A stretch of DNA of 64,000 bases from Paenibacillus sp. JJ-223 (GTDB lineage Bacteria; Bacillota; Bacilli; Paenibacillales; Paenibacillaceae). The stretch spans positions 1 through 64,000 of the forward strand of contig NZ_CAKMMP010000009.1 of NCBI RefSeq assembly GCF_927798175.1, read 5' to 3'. A program made the translations under genes and the position numbers. The notes beneath the pieces were generated by a model. The model saw only the letters and a program-made list of their open reading frames with translations, did not search any database and was not told the origin of the DNA. Of the stretch, positions 27,862-36,918 are shown piece by piece; the stretch's first letter is position 1; each line of letters starts with the position of its first letter.

Positions 27862-28161
27862 ATGATGAAAGACAAGTTCCTGCCGGAAGAAAGGCGGCCG
27901 TATACAGATGTCTCAACGGTGGAGTCCCAGCGAAACGACCTGACGTTTGAGGAATTCCCGGAAGGGCCGTACGGGTCTTCGCTCTTGTCCGAATCTTTGG
28001 GGAAAAGCTCGCCTTGGCGCGCCGATCAGCGTACGGCCCACCGGTTCGATTACGAGTATCACGAGCTGCATGAAGGTGAGGACCGGGATTATCCCGGACA
28101 GGATGTGTTTGACGAATCTGTTCCGGATGATATGAATAAACCGCAATATCCTGTGGAATAG
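27862..28161 (+). CDS. small acidic protein, DUF3905-like
   Basis: A 99-aa hydrophilic, acidic protein without membrane segment or signal. The EFPEGPYGSSL and LGKSSPWR.DQR stretches followed by Tyr/His/Glu/Asp-rich sequence are what I associate with DUF3905, found in spore-forming Bacillales; no function is known to me. The ATG codons at 27862 and 27865 both follow GAGGAGAAGG. It is a single gene bounded by a clear terminator. Confidence 0.65.
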   Translation: MMKDKFLPEERRPYTDVSTVESQRNDLTFEEFPEGPYGSSLLSESLGKSSPWRADQRTAHRFDYEYHELHEGEDRDYPGQDVFDESVPDDMNKPQYPVE

Positions 28162-28226
28162 CCCGGGGATATGGAAACATCGCCAGCATGCATGGACCAT
28201 GCAAAGAGGCATATTTTATAAGCGCA

Positions 28227-28268
28227 AAAACCCATTGCCATGGATCTTCTGCTGGCGATGGGTTTTGT
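28227..28268 (+). terminator. terminator after the DUF3905-like gene
   Basis: AAAACCCATTGCCA pairs with TGGCGATGGGTTTT (one mismatch), then TGTGTTGTT. Confidence 0.8.
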
Positions 28269-28359
28269 GTTGTTGGTGTACCATGTCTTATAATTTAAAA
28301 ATGATGGACGTACCTTATCTTCCAAAGAAACCCAAAGATACATATGAAGGAGAGAATGA

Positions 28360-29229
28360 ATGAAATATTTGACCAAGGAATGGTATGAGCTTTGTCAAAA
28401 GACCGGATTACACTTCGGTAAAAGAGTACACCGTGGGGCTGAGAAACGGGACGAAGCATTATATAAACGGCTTTACAAAAGAAAAGAGAATGAATTCATA
28501 AAAATGCAGCGTGAAATCTATGATGTGGATCCCCGCTTCATGCTCGAACAGGAAGGAACATTGATGATCCCCCTTGAAAAGTTCGTTACAGGTGAGGAGG
28601 TTTCTTCTGAGGAAATGAAGATTTACGAGATGACTCCCGAAGAAAGACAAAGAATACAGACATATATTGATGAGTATGATGCACGACCACCCTTTGATGA
28701 GGTGAACTCCAAACAGCAATTCAGTGACAATCATGAGTGGAGCTGCCGAGAAGAAATACGAAGGCTGCCCCTTGCGCTTTCCAGTCAAATCGCAGATGAA
28801 CGGGTATTCGCATTGGGCTACTGCACAAAGGAAGTTATGCGGCAGCTAAAGCTATTGAGCAAAGAGAACGAAAAGAAAATGATGCATACCCTGGATGAAT
28901 ATCGGAAAGTAAGGCAAAATGAACAAATTCCTGAAGATATCCAACGTAAATTCAGTTTTCACGATTGCAGAGTGATCCGCGTAGATTCTGGCGAAGCCGT
29001 GGTTATTCGACTTGATACAGAGGGAGGATTTACAAACCTCAATCACATTACGTTTGTTGGGGCTGAAATTATAAAGCAGGATGAAATTGTAGGAAGCTGC
29101 TGGCTCTATGAGGAGCTTTATCGTATAGACCATGGGTATGAAGCGCACGTGCTTTTTGAGGATGGAAGTGAACTCATTATTCGTTGTAATGACATCATCA
29201 TTGTACAGGAGCCGGTCGGAACGGACTAA
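28360..29229 (+). CDS. DUF4085-like protein
   Basis: A 289-aa soluble protein. The N terminus MKYLTKEWYELCQ.TGLH is, from memory, the signature of DUF4085 proteins of Bacillus and Paenibacillus. The first half is helical and charged; the last 110 residues (FSFHDCRVIRVD...LDTEGGFTNLNHITF...EELYRIDHGYEAHVLF) look like a beta-rich domain similar to those found next to immunity-type proteins. Function is unknown. The ATG at 28360 follows GAAGGAGAG. Confidence 0.75.
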   Translation: MKYLTKEWYELCQKTGLHFGKRVHRGAEKRDEALYKRLYKRKENEFIKMQREIYDVDPRFMLEQEGTLMIPLEKFVTGEEVSSEEMKIYEMTPEERQRIQTYIDEYDARPPFDEVNSKQQFSDNHEWSCREEIRRLPLALSSQIADERVFALGYCTKEVMRQLKLLSKENEKKMMHTLDEYRKVRQNEQIPEDIQRKFSFHDCRVIRVDSGEAVVIRLDTEGGFTNLNHITFVGAEIIKQDEIVGSCWLYEELYRIDHGYEAHVLFEDGSELIIRCNDIIIVQEPVGTD

Positions 29230-29265
29230 CTTTTTACCCCATTTTAAAATTAAAATACGTTGTTG

Positions 29266-29300
29266 CTGAAGCCTGCCCAAAAGGACAGGCTTTTTCGTTT
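29266..29300 (+). terminator. bidirectional terminator between convergent genes
   Basis: AAGCCTG...CAGGCTT around CCCAAAAGGA, with TTTTTCG on the plus side. It separates the DUF4085-like gene from the histidine kinase gene. Confidence 0.85.
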
Positions 29301-29304
29301 GGAT

Positions 29305-30825
29305 CTACCTCATCAGCGGCAGCAGTACCTTGAATGCAGTCCCCGATCCCGGTTTACTGGTTACCATGATGCTGCCGCCGTGCATCTCGACGATCGAACC
29401 CGTGATGGCAAGCCCTAGCCCGGCACCGCCCTGTTTACGGGAGCGCGAAGAGCTGGTGCGGTAGAATCGTTCGAAAATATGGGGAAGATGCTCCTGATCA
29501 ATCCCGATTCCGTTATCTGAGATGCTCAGCTCCGCATACCCTTCTACGGCATACAGGTTCAGGGCAATCCGACCGGACGTCGGGTCCGTATGCTGAACAG
29601 CATTCTGGAACAGGTTGAGCACCACTTGCTTCAGCTTGTGGGGATCGGCGGACATATGCAGGCCGGCGGTCAGATCAAAATGCACGGTGCGTTCGCCGGC
29701 CATGATCAGAAGCTGCGGCGCCATGTCCCGGAGCAGACCGTCAAGCCGGACATCGGCATGTTCAAGCCGGGGAGCCTGATCCAGTTTGGTGAGCATCAGC
29801 AGGTCTTCCACAAGTTTGTTAATGCGCACCGATTCGCCGTGCATGCTGTTCAGCGCGAGATGCAGCTGTTCTTCATTATTGGCTGCACCCCGCTGCAGCA
29901 CTTCGATGAAACCGTGGATGGACGTGAGCGGCGTGCGCAGTTCGTGGGAAGCATCCGACAAAAAACGCTGCATGCGTTCTTTGGAAGCACGTTCGGCTCC
30001 AAATGAGCGTTCCAGCCGTTCCAGCATGCCATTGAACGACTGGGCAAGCTGATCAATTTCCCGCTGTCCCTGCACGGCAGGCACACGCTCGGCCAGACTG
30101 CCCGCATCGATGCGCTGCACCGTATCGACCATGTTGGACAGCGGAACCAGCGTTCTGCGCATCGCTTTGGCGTATAAAGCAAGACCGGCAACCAAAGCCA
30201 GCAGCGAAAGCGCGATAAAAATCATCAGCTGTTTCAGGATCAAATCCTTGAACGGCTTCGTTTCGGTCCCCATTTGCACGAGCGGAAAGCCATAGTTGCG
30301 TGGTCCCGGCGTGGAAAAGACGATCAGCTGTTCCTTGCCGGATGCATCTGTAACGATGCGGTAGGTGACGTGCTGTTGGTCGTTCAATTGGTCCAGAATG
30401 GCGGAATAGTCCGATTCCTGCAGCCGTGGAGCGGCCAGCCCGTCCGAACCGAATACGTCCTGAAATTGGCCTGATCCTTCAATGATCGCGAGCGAGCGAT
30501 CGGGAATGAACAGGAAACGGCCTCCATTGCCCCTGTCATCGGGACTGCCCTGGCCGGAAGGGAATGCTCGGAACGTCTCGTTCCGGGAAGATATGCCCAG
30601 CCAGACGGGGGGCATGGATCGCAGCTGCTGCTCCATCGTTTTGGCCTGGCTGCGGTAGAGGAAACTTTCCATGATCCAAAACTGAACAATGCCGATCAGG
30701 AGCAGCAGCACGGCCAGAATGATCAGGGAGCGGGCCAGAAGTTGGGAGCGAAGGGAGCGAAGACCGGACCATTGCCGCAGCCGATCCATCCACTTCAATT
30801 TATGGGTAAGCATACGCTTCATCAT
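29305..30825 (-). CDS. sensor histidine kinase, OmpR/PhoR type
   Basis: A 506-aa membrane kinase, partner of the response regulator just upstream. A membrane segment at about 28-50 and another at about 200-222 enclose an extracellular sensor; then come HAMP (about 222-275), HisKA with the phospho-His in SDASHELRTPL (about residue 292) and a HATPase with N box LFQNAVQHT, G1 SDNGIGI and G2 GAGLGLAI. All catalytic boxes are intact. The ATG at 30825 lies 1 nt after the regulator stop, so translation is probably coupled. It diverges from the YkcBC-like glycosylation operon and may control it. The signal is unknown. Confidence 0.94.
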   Translation of the reverse strand: MMKRMLTHKLKWMDRLRQWSGLRSLRSQLLARSLIILAVLLLLIGIVQFWIMESFLYRSQAKTMEQQLRSMPPVWLGISSRNETFRAFPSGQGSPDDRGNGGRFLFIPDRSLAIIEGSGQFQDVFGSDGLAAPRLQESDYSAILDQLNDQQHVTYRIVTDASGKEQLIVFSTPGPRNYGFPLVQMGTETKPFKDLILKQLMIFIALSLLALVAGLALYAKAMRRTLVPLSNMVDTVQRIDAGSLAERVPAVQGQREIDQLAQSFNGMLERLERSFGAERASKERMQRFLSDASHELRTPLTSIHGFIEVLQRGAANNEEQLHLALNSMHGESVRINKLVEDLLMLTKLDQAPRLEHADVRLDGLLRDMAPQLLIMAGERTVHFDLTAGLHMSADPHKLKQVVLNLFQNAVQHTDPTSGRIALNLYAVEGYAELSISDNGIGIDQEHLPHIFERFYRTSSSRSRKQGGAGLGLAITGSIVEMHGGSIMVTSKPGSGTAFKVLLPLMR

Positions 30826-30826
30826 G

Positions 30827-31510
30827 TTATAAGTCCACCCGGTATCCGACGCCGCGCAGCGTGCGAATTAACCGATGTTCCTTATCGCCAAGCTTGTCCC
30901 GCAGCGAACGAATGTACACTTCGACGATATTTTCTTCCCCGCCAAAATCATATCCCCATACCCTGCTTAGTATGGTGGCTTTACTTAGTACAATGCCGTG
31001 GTTGTGCACGATGAATTTGAGCAGTTCGTATTCGGTTGGCGATAGCTCCAGGACTTGTCCCTGATAGGTAAACTCCTTCCGCAGATCATCGATGCGGAAC
31101 GGGCCGTACGTGACGGCTCCCATTAAGAGAGGAAACTGGTTGCGAAGTCTGGCCTGAATTCGTGCGAGCAGTTCGTCAAAAGCAAACGGTTTGATCATGT
31201 AGTCATCGGCACCGAGCCATAACCCTCTGACCCGGTGTTCCACTTCATCCTTGGCAGTAAGCATAATGACCCCGACCGGATGCCCTGCGCTGCGCAGTCG
31301 TTCCACGACCTCAAAACCGTCCATTTCAGGCATCATTACATCAAGAATGACCATATGCGGCTGGAATTCGGATGCGACTTCAAGCGCCGTGGCGCCATCG
31401 GGAGCGGTGCGTACGTCGAAGCCTTCATTGCTCAAACCCAGCTCCAGAAATTGCAGGATATGCGGCTCATCGTCAGCCAGCAATATTTTCACAGCAGTAT
31501 TCAGCTTCAT
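30827..31510 (-). CDS. response regulator, OmpR/PhoB type
   Basis: A 227-aa DNA-binding regulator. The receiver domain (about 8-120) carries the acidic pair ADDE, phospho-acceptor Asp in VILDVMMPEMDG and Lys in MIKPF; a winged helix follows (about 130-225; ELSPTEYELLKFIVHN, VEVYIRSLRDKL, LIRTLRGVGYR). I use the ATG at 31510 because AGGAGG precedes it by about 10 nt; the longer frame from 31552 has no good site. It is followed directly by its kinase and divergent from the 31.7-36.3 kb operon. Confidence 0.94.
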   Translation of the reverse strand: MKLNTAVKILLADDEPHILQFLELGLSNEGFDVRTAPDGATALEVASEFQPHMVILDVMMPEMDGFEVVERLRSAGHPVGVIMLTAKDEVEHRVRGLWLGADDYMIKPFAFDELLARIQARLRNQFPLLMGAVTYGPFRIDDLRKEFTYQGQVLELSPTEYELLKFIVHNHGIVLSKATILSRVWGYDFGGEENIVEVYIRSLRDKLGDKEHRLIRTLRGVGYRVDL

Positions 31511-31705
31511 TCGTGGATAGTCCTCCTGTGTGATCCGTTTATGCATGCCCAATAGGCAGAATTATGATCTATTATTGCGCTCCAACCTGAAAATTAGCTG
31601 AAAGATCAACCATTGATCCTCAGTTAACATTCAGCGGGCGCTCATCCTGATTTTATTTTGGCGTGCAACAATATGAGCATGAAGAACTTGGAGGAGTGAT
31701 GCTTT

Positions 31706-33982
31706 TTGAATCAAGCGAAACGAAGGATCGATCCGGTTCTGGTGCCGATCCTGCTGCTGGCGGCCATATTGAACGGATACGGCATCTGGAACGATCAATA
31801 CGCCAATTCCTATTACACTACGGCCGTAGGAAGCATGCTGCGAAATTTCCACAATTTTTTCTTTGCTTCGCTGGATTCCGCCGGATCGGTTACCGTGGAC
31901 AAACCTCCGGTGGTCTTCTGGATTCAGACGGCATTTGCTTATGTATTCGGATTGCACGGTTGGAGCGTCATTTTGCCGCAGGCGTTGGCGGGCATCGGCT
32001 CGGTGCTTCTGATTTATTTCATGGTCAAACCAACATTTGGACTTGCAGCAGCCCGCATCTCGGCGATGGCGATGGCAACGGTGCCTGTGGTGGCGGCCGT
32101 CAGCCGGACCAACAATATCGACAGCATGCTGGTATTTACTTTGCTGCTCGGATCATGGTTCCTGTTCAAAGGTGCGGGCAAGGGCAGCATTTGGCGGCTT
32201 CTCGCTGCGTTTGGGCTGATCGGACTGGCCTTCAACATGAAAATGCTGCAAGCATACATGATTTTGCCTGCATTTTATCTGTTTTACCTATTGGCATTCG
32301 GCGCCCCGTGGAGAAAAAAGCTGTTGGCCTTGGTGGGCGGCACGGCCGTGCTGGCAGCCGTTTCGCTATCTTGGGCGGTGACCGTGGATTCGATTCCGGC
32401 AGACGAACGTCCGTATATCGGCAGCAGCGAAACGAATTCCGTGCTGGAACTGGCCTTTGGTTATAACGGCCTTTCGCGGCTTACAGGGCAGCAAAATACG
32501 GGCAATCGCGGAATGTCCAATGCAATGGGAGCCGGAAATGAGCGTGGCGACAGATCGGGGGAGACTGCGGCGCAGGAAACTAACGGTGGCGCTGGCAGAG
32601 CAGACCGTTCCGGCATGGAAATATCGCCGGGCACACCCGATGATGCTTCGAATGCGGGCGGGGATGGCGACGGCCGGAGCAATGGCATGAACGGCACCGG
32701 GTTCCCGCAAGGACAGATGCCAAATGGATTCGAAATGCCGACGGGCATGGATTTCGCCGGTTTTAACGGCGGCGGAGGCATGGGCGGCATGTTTGGCACA
32801 GGTCAGAAAGGGCCGCTGCGGCTCTTCCAGACCGAATTGTCCGGACAGGCCAGCTGGCTGCTCCCTACAGCCTTACTTGGAGCGGTTGTGCTTCTGGCCG
32901 GAATTCGGCGCAGGAATGTCACAGAGCAGCATAAACAGACGCTGTTCTGGTTAGCTTGGTTGTTCCCGGCAGCTGCATTTTTCAGCGTCGCCGGCTTCTT
33001 CCACCAATATTACCTGATTATGCTGGCGCCGCCCGTTGCGGCTCTTACAGGTGCCGGATTCGTAGCCATGTGGAAGGCGTATCGGGAACGCCAAGGATGG
33101 ATGGCGTGGCTGCTGCCGTTGTCCGTGCTGCTGACGACGGTATTCGGCTGGTACATCATGCAGGCATACAATGACACCATTGGCGCAGGCTGGTCCATCG
33201 GCGAGCTGGCGGCTGGCGTCCTGATCTCGCTAGTTCTGGTCGTGATGCTGCAGCGTGCGCATTCGCTGAAGCAGCCGCTGGCGATTGCCGGGTTCATGGT
33301 GATGCTGATCGGTCCTGTCTACTGGGCGTTCACGCCGATTACGTATGGCGGCAACAGCATGATTCCGGCTGCAGGACCGACAGGTTCGAACGGCATGTTC
33401 GGCGGCGGAGGTATGGGCGGGCGAAACACTGGCATGGCACCTCCAAACGGAGGAGGCAACATGAATGGATGGCAGCCTTCCATGGGCGGCAATAATGAGG
33501 GTGCTTCCGCTCAGGCAGGCGATATTCCTGCCGGGACACCGGGCATGGGGAACGGAAACGCCGACCGGAACAGGTCTTCCATGAGAGGCAGCGGAGGACC
33601 GGGTAACCGGAACGAACAGGTGGACGAAACGACGTTGAACTATCTCAGGGAACATAACACCGGGGAAACTTATTTGTTTGCAACGACCGACTACAATCAG
33701 GCTGCACCGTACATCATTGACGAGAATGAAGCGGTCATTACGTTGGGCGGTTTCTCCGGTTCGGATCCGGTATATACCACGAAGAAGCTGGAACAACTCG
33801 TGGAGAGCGGACAGGTGAAATATTTCATGGTCGGCGGCATGGGCGGCCGCGGCGGCAATTCGGAAATCACGAACTGGATCAAGGAACATGGAACCGAGGT
33901 TCCGGCTTCGGAGTGGACTTCGAACGCGGAAGGCGGAGATTCGGGTTTTGGCGGACAGACGACCCTATATGAGGTGCAATGA
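31706..33982 (+). CDS. GT39/ArnT-like glycosyltransferase (YkcB-like)
   Basis: A 758-aa multi-membrane GT-C enzyme that would transfer sugar from a lipid-phosphate carrier to an envelope acceptor outside the membrane. The N terminus has the GT39 acidic segment (GIWNDQYANSYYTTAV), DKPPVVFWIQ, and RTNNIDSMLVF. Two long Gly/Asn/Met-rich stretches (about residues 252-371 and 550-640) interrupt the membrane core; the C-terminal soluble domain (LNYLREHNTGETYLFATTDYNQAAPYII) is the YkcB type. It starts at TTG 31706 with GGAGGAG 9 nt upstream. First gene of an operon with GT2, GtrA and GalU, together forming a three-component glycosylation system. Confidence 0.9.
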   Translation: MNQAKRRIDPVLVPILLLAAILNGYGIWNDQYANSYYTTAVGSMLRNFHNFFFASLDSAGSVTVDKPPVVFWIQTAFAYVFGLHGWSVILPQALAGIGSVLLIYFMVKPTFGLAAARISAMAMATVPVVAAVSRTNNIDSMLVFTLLLGSWFLFKGAGKGSIWRLLAAFGLIGLAFNMKMLQAYMILPAFYLFYLLAFGAPWRKKLLALVGGTAVLAAVSLSWAVTVDSIPADERPYIGSSETNSVLELAFGYNGLSRLTGQQNTGNRGMSNAMGAGNERGDRSGETAAQETNGGAGRADRSGMEISPGTPDDASNAGGDGDGRSNGMNGTGFPQGQMPNGFEMPTGMDFAGFNGGGGMGGMFGTGQKGPLRLFQTELSGQASWLLPTALLGAVVLLAGIRRRNVTEQHKQTLFWLAWLFPAAAFFSVAGFFHQYYLIMLAPPVAALTGAGFVAMWKAYRERQGWMAWLLPLSVLLTTVFGWYIMQAYNDTIGAGWSIGELAAGVLISLVLVVMLQRAHSLKQPLAIAGFMVMLIGPVYWAFTPITYGGNSMIPAAGPTGSNGMFGGGGMGGRNTGMAPPNGGGNMNGWQPSMGGNNEGASAQAGDIPAGTPGMGNGNADRNRSSMRGSGGPGNRNEQVDETTLNYLREHNTGETYLFATTDYNQAAPYIIDENEAVITLGGFSGSDPVYTTKKLEQLVESGQVKYFMVGGMGGRGGNSEITNWIKEHGTEVPASEWTSNAEGGDSGFGGQTTLYEVQ

Positions 33983-34010
33983 CAGAACCATTACAAAGGA
34001 GGGAGCGGAC

Positions 34011-34997
34011 ATGGCTCAAACTTGCCGTTACAGCATTATTATCCCGATGTATAACGAAGAAGCAGTCATAGGCGAGACCTATCGGCGCCTGAAAAAAGTG
34101 ATGGGCGACACGGGAGAAAGCTATGAATTGTTATTTGTCAACGATGGCAGCGTCGATCAATGCGCGCAAATGATTCGTGATTATGCGCGCTGGGACGACA
34201 GCGTCAAGCTGATTGATTTTGCCCGCAATTTCGGGCATCAGATTGCGATCACGGCGGGCATGGATTATGCCGCAGGGGATGCGGTGGTCATCATCGACGC
34301 CGACCTGCAGGATCCGCCGGAGCTCATTTTGGACATGATTTCCAAATGGAGAGAAGGCTACGAGGTCGTATATGCCAAACGGACGAGCCGAAGTGGGGAA
34401 ACCCGCTTCAAAAAGTGGTCCGCCAGCCTGTTCTATCGCGTGCTTCGCGCTTCTACCGATACGGATATTCCCGTCGATACCGGAGATTTCCGTCTTATGG
34501 ATCGCAAAGTGGTCGACGAGATGAAACGCTTGCCCGAGAAAAACCGCTTCGTGCGCGGTTTGGTCAGCTGGGTCGGTTTTCGCCAGACGGCCATTGAATA
34601 CGAGCGCGACGAGCGGTTGGCCGGTGAAACGAAGTACCCGTTAAAACGCATGCTGAAGCTGAGTCTGGACGGAATCACCTCTTTTTCGCACAAACCGCTC
34701 AAGCTGGCCGGTTATGTTGGTGCAATTTTGTCTGCGGCAGGATTCATCTACATGCTGTCGGTGTTCGTTTCGGCCATTTTCACGGATTCAACGATCAAAG
34801 GCTGGCCGTCCATTGTGAGCATTATGCTGATGTTTAACGGGTTTACGCTGCTTATGCTGGGTATTCTCGGGGAATATGTCGGGCGGATCTATGATGAAAC
34901 GAAAGCACGCCCGCTCTATATCGTGAGAGACGTCTATCCGGTGGAGAGCCAGTCCGGGCCTGTTCGTTTGACGAGCAGAGCTGTGCGACATGATTAA
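34011..34997 (+). CDS. GT2 glycosyltransferase (YkcC/CsbB-like)
   Basis: A 328-aa membrane-anchored GT2 that probably loads a sugar onto undecaprenyl phosphate at the inner face. The N-terminal domain has IIPMYNEEAVIGETYRRL, VNDGSVD and IDADLQDPPE (DXD-type metal site), then QVV-like and GDFRLMDRKVVDEM segments; two C-terminal membrane helices (about 240-300) anchor it. The ATG at 34011 follows AAGGAGGGAG; a longer frame from 33888 overlaps the upstream gene and is rejected. It is co-transcribed with the GT39 gene and overlaps the GtrA gene by 8 bp. Confidence 0.94.
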   Translation: MAQTCRYSIIIPMYNEEAVIGETYRRLKKVMGDTGESYELLFVNDGSVDQCAQMIRDYARWDDSVKLIDFARNFGHQIAITAGMDYAAGDAVVIIDADLQDPPELILDMISKWREGYEVVYAKRTSRSGETRFKKWSASLFYRVLRASTDTDIPVDTGDFRLMDRKVVDEMKRLPEKNRFVRGLVSWVGFRQTAIEYERDERLAGETKYPLKRMLKLSLDGITSFSHKPLKLAGYVGAILSAAGFIYMLSVFVSAIFTDSTIKGWPSIVSIMLMFNGFTLLMLGILGEYVGRIYDETKARPLYIVRDVYPVESQSGPVRLTSRAVRHD

Positions 34998-35424
34998 GCG
35001 CCTGGCTACGATCCTGAAGTTTGGCGTGGTGGGATTGATGAATACGGTCGTGGATGCGGCGGTATTCCTGATATTGACGGCGGCTGGCGTGCCGGCACTG
35101 GCCGCTCAAGCCGTATCTTATGGATGCGGAGTGTTGAACAGTTATTGGTGGAACGGCCGCTGGACTTTTCGGGATGCCGATCGGCGTGGAGGCGGATCGG
35201 AGCTGGTTCGTTTTATCATCATCAATGTGCTGGTGCTTGCGGGCTCGACGTTCCTGCTGTACTTGCTGAACAGCGTTCTTGACTGGAACCTGTGGACCAG
35301 CAAAGCGGCAACGACGGTTGCGGGCATGCTTTTCAATTACATGGCGAGTCGGTATTGGGTGTTTGGTACAGGGGCCGAAAAGAACGCTCGCAGAACACCC
35401 GATACCCATGAAAGGAGGGCCTGA
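34990..35424 (+). CDS. GtrA-family membrane protein
   Basis: A 144-aa protein with four membrane helices and the GtrA pattern LKFGVVGLMNTVVDAAVFLIL, NSYWWNGRWTF and NYMASRYWVF. GtrA-like proteins are thought to flip undecaprenyl-phosphate-linked sugars across the membrane. Overlap with the GT2 gene (ATG within its last codons) points to coupled translation and to a role as the middle step between the GT2 and GT39 enzymes. Confidence 0.92.
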   Translation: MIKRLATILKFGVVGLMNTVVDAAVFLILTAAGVPALAAQAVSYGCGVLNSYWWNGRWTFRDADRRGGGSELVRFIIINVLVLAGSTFLLYLLNSVLDWNLWTSKAATTVAGMLFNYMASRYWVFGTGAEKNARRTPDTHERRA

Positions 35425-35427
35425 CAT

Positions 35428-36309
35428 ATGCACATTAAAAAAGCAGTAATTCCGGCGGCGGGTCTGGGCACCCGCTTCCTTCCGGCAACGAAGGCGCAGC
35501 CCAAGGAGATGCTGCCCATCGTGGATAAACCCGCGATTCAGTATATTGTAGAAGAAGCGGTGCAGGCAGGCATCGAAAGCATCATCATTGTAACCGGACG
35601 CAACAAAAAATCGATCGAGGATCATTTCGACAAGTCGGTCGAGCTGGAATATTCCTTGTTTGCGAAGGGAAAAAAGGCGCTGCTCGAAGAGGTGAAGGCG
35701 ATCAGCGAGTTGGCTGACATTCACTTTATCCGTCAAAAGGAACCGCTCGGGCTGGGACACGCCATCGGGTGTGCACGGCAGTTTGTAGGCGATGAACCTT
35801 TCGCCGTCCTGCTTGGGGACGATATAATGGTATCCGACCCGCCGGCGCTCGCCCAAATGATTCATCTGTACGAGCGGACTGGCAAGCAAATTGTCGGCGT
35901 TGGTGAAGTGAGAGCGGAAGACGTGAGCAAATACGGCATCATCGCATCGGACGGTGCCGCGGATCGCGTGCATCAAGTGAACGATCTGGTCGAAAAACCT
36001 TCCATTGCCGAAGCGCCTTCGCGCACGGCGGTTATGGGCAGGTATATTTTGAAACCTTCGATCTTTCCGATCCTGGATCAGCTTGAACGGGGTGCAGGCG
36101 GCGAATATCAATTAACCGATGCGTTAAAAAAAGTCAGCTACAATGGAGACTTGCTCGCGCTGGAGCTCGAAGGGCGTCGTTATGATATTGGAGACCAATT
36201 CGGCTACATCCAGGCCATTCTGGAGATTGGCTTGATGCGCCGAGATTTGCAGCCGATGCTGAAGCCGTATTTGCAGCAGCTCGCCACGCAGGCGGTGACC
36301 TGTTCTTGA
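35428..36309 (+). CDS. galU: UTP-glucose-1-phosphate uridylyltransferase
   Basis: Makes UDP-glucose from UTP and glucose-1-phosphate. The 293-aa protein has the nucleotidyltransferase signature at residues 9-30 (AGLGTRFLPATKAQPKEML), FIRQKEPLGLGHA, the LLGDD metal site, and VEKPS. It is the last gene of the glycosylation operon, 3 nt after the GtrA stop with a GAAAGGAGG site inside that gene, so it probably supplies the activated sugar for the GT2 enzyme. Bacillus GtaB is the closest well-known relative. Confidence 0.96.
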   Translation: MHIKKAVIPAAGLGTRFLPATKAQPKEMLPIVDKPAIQYIVEEAVQAGIESIIIVTGRNKKSIEDHFDKSVELEYSLFAKGKKALLEEVKAISELADIHFIRQKEPLGLGHAIGCARQFVGDEPFAVLLGDDIMVSDPPALAQMIHLYERTGKQIVGVGEVRAEDVSKYGIIASDGAADRVHQVNDLVEKPSIAEAPSRTAVMGRYILKPSIFPILDQLERGAGGEYQLTDALKKVSYNGDLLALELEGRRYDIGDQFGYIQAILEIGLMRRDLQPMLKPYLQQLATQAVTCS

Positions 36310-36399
36310 CAGCTGCCAATAACTTTATTCGGCAAAATTTTAAAAATGTATTTACTTCACGCCCCAAGGTTTGATATTATAGTCGCAATATCAAATGCG

Positions 36400-36701
36400 A
36401 TGAAGAGACGAGTAAATAAAAGCGTTCTTTCACAGAGAGCTCCGGCAGGCTGAAAAGGGGCAAAGAATTTTTATTGAACAAAGACTCAGAGCAGCGCATC
36501 GGAACTGGCGGCAAGCAAGGGATGGTGCGACAGGAGCTCCTGTTACAGAGCTGGAGTAAGGAAGAGGATGAGGCTTTAATGCAAGCTGCACGTATCCCCT
36601 TACTCGACGAGGCAGATATGGCGACATATCTGCGAATCCGGGTGGTACCACGAGTATATATCTCGTCCCTGAGACTTCTGTCTTGGGGGACGGGATTTTT
36701 T
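36400..36701 (+). promoter_or_regulatory. T-box riboswitch upstream of asd, probable tRNA-Lys
   Basis: Stem I starts at GAGTAAATAA (36410), its 3' arm reads GAAC-AAG-ACTC, the T-box core GGGTGGTACCACG is at 36640-36652 and the terminator CGTCCC...GGGGACG with a T-tract is at 36662-36701. By alignment with the other T-box of this window the specifier is AAG (36481-36483), shifted by one it is AAA; both are Lys codons. An AAC (Asn) reading is less likely. The asd start is 218 nt beyond the terminator, a longer gap than usual; that gap has no gene I can support. Confidence 0.85.
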
Positions 36702-36918
36702 GGTTTTTCCATATGGTGCATACACGATTTGGAATGGCCTGAATAGTGTTTAATAAGGGAAGAAAACGCGATTTCCCGGCACTGATTACACAAACCAAAT
36801 ATATTAGTCGCAATGAACCGATACCTGGGTACTTGCAATCGAGAGGTGTCGTGCGTATTACCAATTCGACTTATATAAGACCAAGCATTCAACCTACATC
36901 GAAAGGAAATGATGATTC

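Noticed and set aside
34852..36111. 419-codon minus-strand ORF
   Set aside because: Antisense to the GtrA and GalU genes; no ribosome site and no recognisable motif.
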